Assembly (NCBI RefSeq): GCF_014905115.1
Contig: NZ_CP041235.1
Coordinates: 372,001 to 436,000, forward strand
Direction of reading: 5' to 3'
DNA length: 64,000 nt
From: Sulfurimonas sediminis
GTDB taxonomy: Bacteria; Campylobacterota; Campylobacteria; Campylobacterales; Sulfurimonadaceae
The notes below the pieces were generated by a model. The model did no database searches. It worked only from the letters and a program-made list of their open reading frames with translations, and was not told where the DNA came from. This document shows positions 61,742-64,000 of the stretch, one piece after another (positions within the stretch are counted from its first letter, which is position 1; each line of letters starts with the position of its first letter). Position numbers and translations under genes: made by a program.

Positions 61742-62452
61742 TTATATGTCGAACTTAATAATTAAATCAGCAGTATCTAAATCAATAGAGTTTGCCATTT
61801 CAAAAGTCTTGCTGATTACATCCATATTTTTCTGGAGTAACTCTTCTTTTTTCTTGAACTTTTTTTCTATTGCAGAGTCAAGCATAGCTGTACCACCTGA
61901 AGAAACGAATGATGTTCCCAGGAATCTTTCTTTCACCGCTGTTTCAATATTGTCAATACTTACAAGGTTAATAAGTCCAAGCATCATACCCATCATTGCC
62001 ATATTTGTTGCCAGTTCTGTTCCTGCAGTATCAAGTGCAAGTTTTGTAGCATCAAACTGAACAACAGTAGCTCTTAAGTCTTTTAAAACTTTTACATCAT
62101 CTTCATCAAGTACATTTACTTCAGAGTTGATGATAATCAAACTGTCAGGCTTCAGACCTGTGTAAAATGGCATCGTGTAAGACTTACCGTGTGTGACAAC
62201 CTGTGAGTGGTAAATCAGGATAATATCCGGATATACAACCTCACCAACTTCATAAATCGGCTCTGTTGAAGCTCTTACATAAGCTTCAACAGGTGCCATT
62301 CTTTTTTCAGAACCAAAAAATGGTACCAAAGATGCATATTGACCTGCATTATCCATTGTTGAACCAAGGATATGCGCAGTTGTTACAACACCTTGCCCAC
62401 CTAATCCGGAAATACGTATGTTATATCTTTTTTTTCTTGTTTTATCAGCCAT
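61742..62452 (-). CDS. 2-oxoacid:ferredoxin oxidoreductase, gamma subunit
   Basis: 236 residues. YNIRISGLGGQGVVTTAHIL is the gamma-domain signature, and VPFFGSEKRMAPVEAYVRAS the follow-on. A C-terminal extension of about 50 residues (KKFKKKEELLQKNMDVISKT) is present beyond the basic fold. Gamma binds the coenzyme A moiety. It starts 1 base after the beta stop, in the order alpha-beta-gamma-small Fe-S. Confidence 0.88.
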   Translation of the reverse strand: MADKTRKKRYNIRISGLGGQGVVTTAHILGSTMDNAGQYASLVPFFGSEKRMAPVEAYVRASTEPIYEVGEVVYPDIILIYHSQVVTHGKSYTMPFYTGLKPDSLIIINSEVNVLDEDDVKVLKDLRATVVQFDATKLALDTAGTELATNMAMMGMMLGLINLVSIDNIETAVKERFLGTSFVSSGGTAMLDSAIEKKFKKKEELLQKNMDVISKTFEMANSIDLDTADLIIKFDI

Positions 62453-62453
62453 A

Positions 62454-63362
62454 TTAATTTACCGCCTCTGTTTTTTGAGCTTTTCTTGCCATTCTTGCCG
62501 CTTTTTCTTCAGCTTCTACACGTTCGATGACTTCTTTTGCTTCATCCGTCATGTACTCTTCAAATGTAAAACGATCTTTTTCCTGTGCTTTTGCATCTGC
62601 AAATACTTCATGTGTAGGAATAGAATACTCGATATTACATGATGTATATGCATGAATAAATGTCGGTCCGACTTCTCTTGCAACAAATATCGCACGTCTG
62701 ATAATCTTCGCCGCTTTTTTGATGTTTGTCGGAGACATTCTTACAGTGTACACACAACCAGCTGCTCTTGCAAGCTCTGTTGCCGGCATTTTACCGAAGT
62801 CTTTTCCTTTTGGTGCCATTTTAAGAATAGCACCTTGTGGAGACATTCCTGAAGATTGTCCACCTGTATTTCCATAAACTTCATTGTCAAGCATGATTGT
62901 AGTAAATTTTTCACCACGAATCCATGAGTGCATAGTCATTGAAAAACCGATATCCATAGTACCACCGTCACCGGCAATAGTAATAACATCTTTTGTTTTG
63001 TCAGGAAAACGTAATCTGAACGCACGTGTCAATCCTGATGCCATAGCATTTTGGTCACCGTAGTTACCATAGATAAACGGTACCGCAGCCTGAGAGATAG
63101 CCAAACGACCACAACCGGCTGTACCCAATGTTACTGTATCTTCCGGATTTGGAAGTGAAGCAAAAATCAGTCTGATGTAGTATGCCATCCAACAACCAGA
63201 ACACATCGGGTGTTCTTCAACGAGCTCTTTAAACTGCCCCATATTACCTGGACCAGCTTCTTCTTGTGTTTTTCCAAACGGACCGTAGTCAACTAGTTCT
63301 ACATAATCTTTTGGTAGATATTTTTTAAATCTCTCTGCCGGAGTTATATATTTTAAACTCAT
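62454..63362 (-). CDS. 2-oxoacid:ferredoxin oxidoreductase, beta subunit (ThDP)
   Basis: 302 residues. The thiamine diphosphate site is TIAGDGGTMDIG with NEVYGNTGGQSSGMSPQG, and HPMCSGCWMAYYIRLIF has a Cys pair that with a later Cys (TLGTAGCGRL) can hold a [4Fe-4S] cluster. The enzyme interconverts a 2-oxoacid plus CoA with acyl-CoA and CO2. In Campylobacterota with a reductive TCA cycle it fixes CO2 onto acetyl- or succinyl-CoA. The C-terminal 35 residues are rich in Glu, Ala and Lys. Confidence 0.9.
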   Translation of the reverse strand: MSLKYITPAERFKKYLPKDYVELVDYGPFGKTQEEAGPGNMGQFKELVEEHPMCSGCWMAYYIRLIFASLPNPEDTVTLGTAGCGRLAISQAAVPFIYGNYGDQNAMASGLTRAFRLRFPDKTKDVITIAGDGGTMDIGFSMTMHSWIRGEKFTTIMLDNEVYGNTGGQSSGMSPQGAILKMAPKGKDFGKMPATELARAAGCVYTVRMSPTNIKKAAKIIRRAIFVAREVGPTFIHAYTSCNIEYSIPTHEVFADAKAQEKDRFTFEEYMTDEAKEVIERVEAEEKAARMARKAQKTEAVN

Positions 63363-63374
63363 TTTCTCTCCTTT

Positions 63375-64000
63375 TTATAGTTTTAGGTCGTATTCTAAGC
63401 CAAGTGAGTTATGAATTTCTTTCATAATCAACTCAACCGGAAGTGTCATACCACCGTATACTCTTGGTCCCTCTGTAACAATTCCACCATTTGGAATCGC
63501 CGCTTTGACTTCTTTACACAACCAACCGATAATATTGTGTTCTGGGACTATGATAGATTTTGCATTTTTAACTGCATCTCTGATCTCATCAATAGGGAAT
63601 GGTCTGATAGCTCTTACCTTGATTAAACCAACGCTTAAGCCGGCTTCCTGTGCATATCTCCATGCTTCTCTTGCCTGTGCAGCTGCACAACCGGAAGCAA
63701 TAAGGAATACTTCAGATTCAGGGTTTTTCACTTCAATCGGTCCACCAAGGTATTCATAAATATATTTCATTGCACGTTTGTTTGAATCCCAGATTTCCTG
63801 TTGCCATACAGCATGAATCAGGTAAGACATAAAATTTGATTTTTGAACAGGTGCATCACGTTGGATTCTTGCCGGTGGAGTTTCATTGTCCATCGCAGGA
63901 ACCGGTGCAGCAACCGGATCAAATTCATTCAGTGCCATATCTTCAGGAGTCATTTCCACATAGCCTTTTGCGTGTGTTACGAAGAAACCTTCTGTAGCAA
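63375..64000 (-). CDS. 2-oxoacid:ferredoxin oxidoreductase, alpha subunit (partial)
   Basis: The frame runs off the right edge; what is visible is about the last 208 residues, starting with ATEGFFVTHAKGYVE upstream of the ATG at 63959, so that ATG is internal. LIASGCAAAQAREAWRYAQE and GLIKVRAIRPFPIDEIRDAV with VPEHNIIGWLCKEVKAAIPN are domain II/III features of alpha subunits. Whether the substrate is pyruvate or 2-oxoglutarate cannot be decided from this part. It is followed by beta after 12 bases. Confidence 0.88.
   Translation of the reverse strand, partial: ATEGFFVTHAKGYVEMTPEDMALNEFDPVAAPVPAMDNETPPARIQRDAPVQKSNFMSYLIHAVWQQEIWDSNKRAMKYIYEYLGGPIEVKNPESEVFLIASGCAAAQAREAWRYAQEAGLSVGLIKVRAIRPFPIDEIRDAVKNAKSIIVPEHNIIGWLCKEVKAAIPNGGIVTEGPRVYGGMTLPVELIMKEIHNSLGLEYDLKL

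Overview
The window looks like chromosome of a Campylobacterota (epsilonproteobacterial) chemolithoautotroph, most likely Sulfurimonas or a close relative. This is inferred from gene content and protein style, not from a search. The signs are low G+C, futalosine-pathway menaquinone genes (mqnC, mqnP), a Hydrogenobacter-style 2-oxoacid:ferredoxin oxidoreductase of the kind used in the reductive TCA cycle, multihaem c-type cytochromes, an LPP20-type lipoprotein, a Der GTPase with an acidic linker, and the order acidic protein-gmk-tatA-argS that I recall from Helicobacter pylori. I see no rRNA, tRNA, CRISPR array, prophage or insertion sequence.

Layout. 1-1.0 kb: a divergent pair, an Aer/CetB-type PAS protein (cut by the window edge) and a CZB zinc-sensor protein. 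1.0-12.2 kb: housekeeping genes (ribA, hemB, argF, purK-purE, trpS, hpf, hemJ, der) with two c-type cytochromes, a PagL-like protein, an LPP20 lipoprotein and a phosphoribosyltransferase. 12.2-20.9 kb: a DjlA-like co-chaperone and an EamA transporter, then a long + strand run kdsA-ribH-nusB-dodecahaem cytochrome-DUF302-mqnC-M16 peptidase homologue. 20.9-22.2 kb: a very AT-rich insert holding a DpnI-type methyl-directed endonuclease and an unknown companion, directly ahead of recD2. 24.5-31.4 kb: EF-hand protein, lipoproteins, parvulin, aguB, miaA and a 1037-residue FIST-PAS hybrid kinase. 31.4-36.6 kb: a tightly packed envelope run, mqnP-two unknowns-ftsW-murG-dedA-DUF420. 36.8-43.4 kb: bcp, then a TonB-dependent receptor, a YfiR-like periplasmic protein and a membrane GGDEF-EAL protein that look like one c-di-GMP signalling module, then a porin-like protein. 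43.5-52.2 kb: rpsB-tsf, an NADH dehydrogenase-like flavoprotein, an ABC ATPase, fliR, and a receiver-domain acidic protein followed by gmk-tatA-argS. 52.2-61.3 kb: a YkuD protein, a GNAT protein, NhaC-type and DUF819 transporters, an exonuclease, a MOSC protein, several unknown small proteins, a leucine-rich-repeat protein and trigger factor. 61.5-64 kb: alpha (partial), beta, gamma and small Fe-S subunits of the oxidoreductase.

Two repeat signals run across the window. One is a REP-like hairpin family in intergenic sites at 8.9, 11.8 and 36.7 kb, twice as inverted pairs. The other is the 10-base palindrome TTACATGTAA, found ten times, mostly inside genes, far more than base composition predicts. 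The most interesting candidate systems are the receptor/YfiR/GGDEF-EAL module, the solitary DpnI-like locus, the dodecahaem cytochrome with DUF302, and the palindrome.
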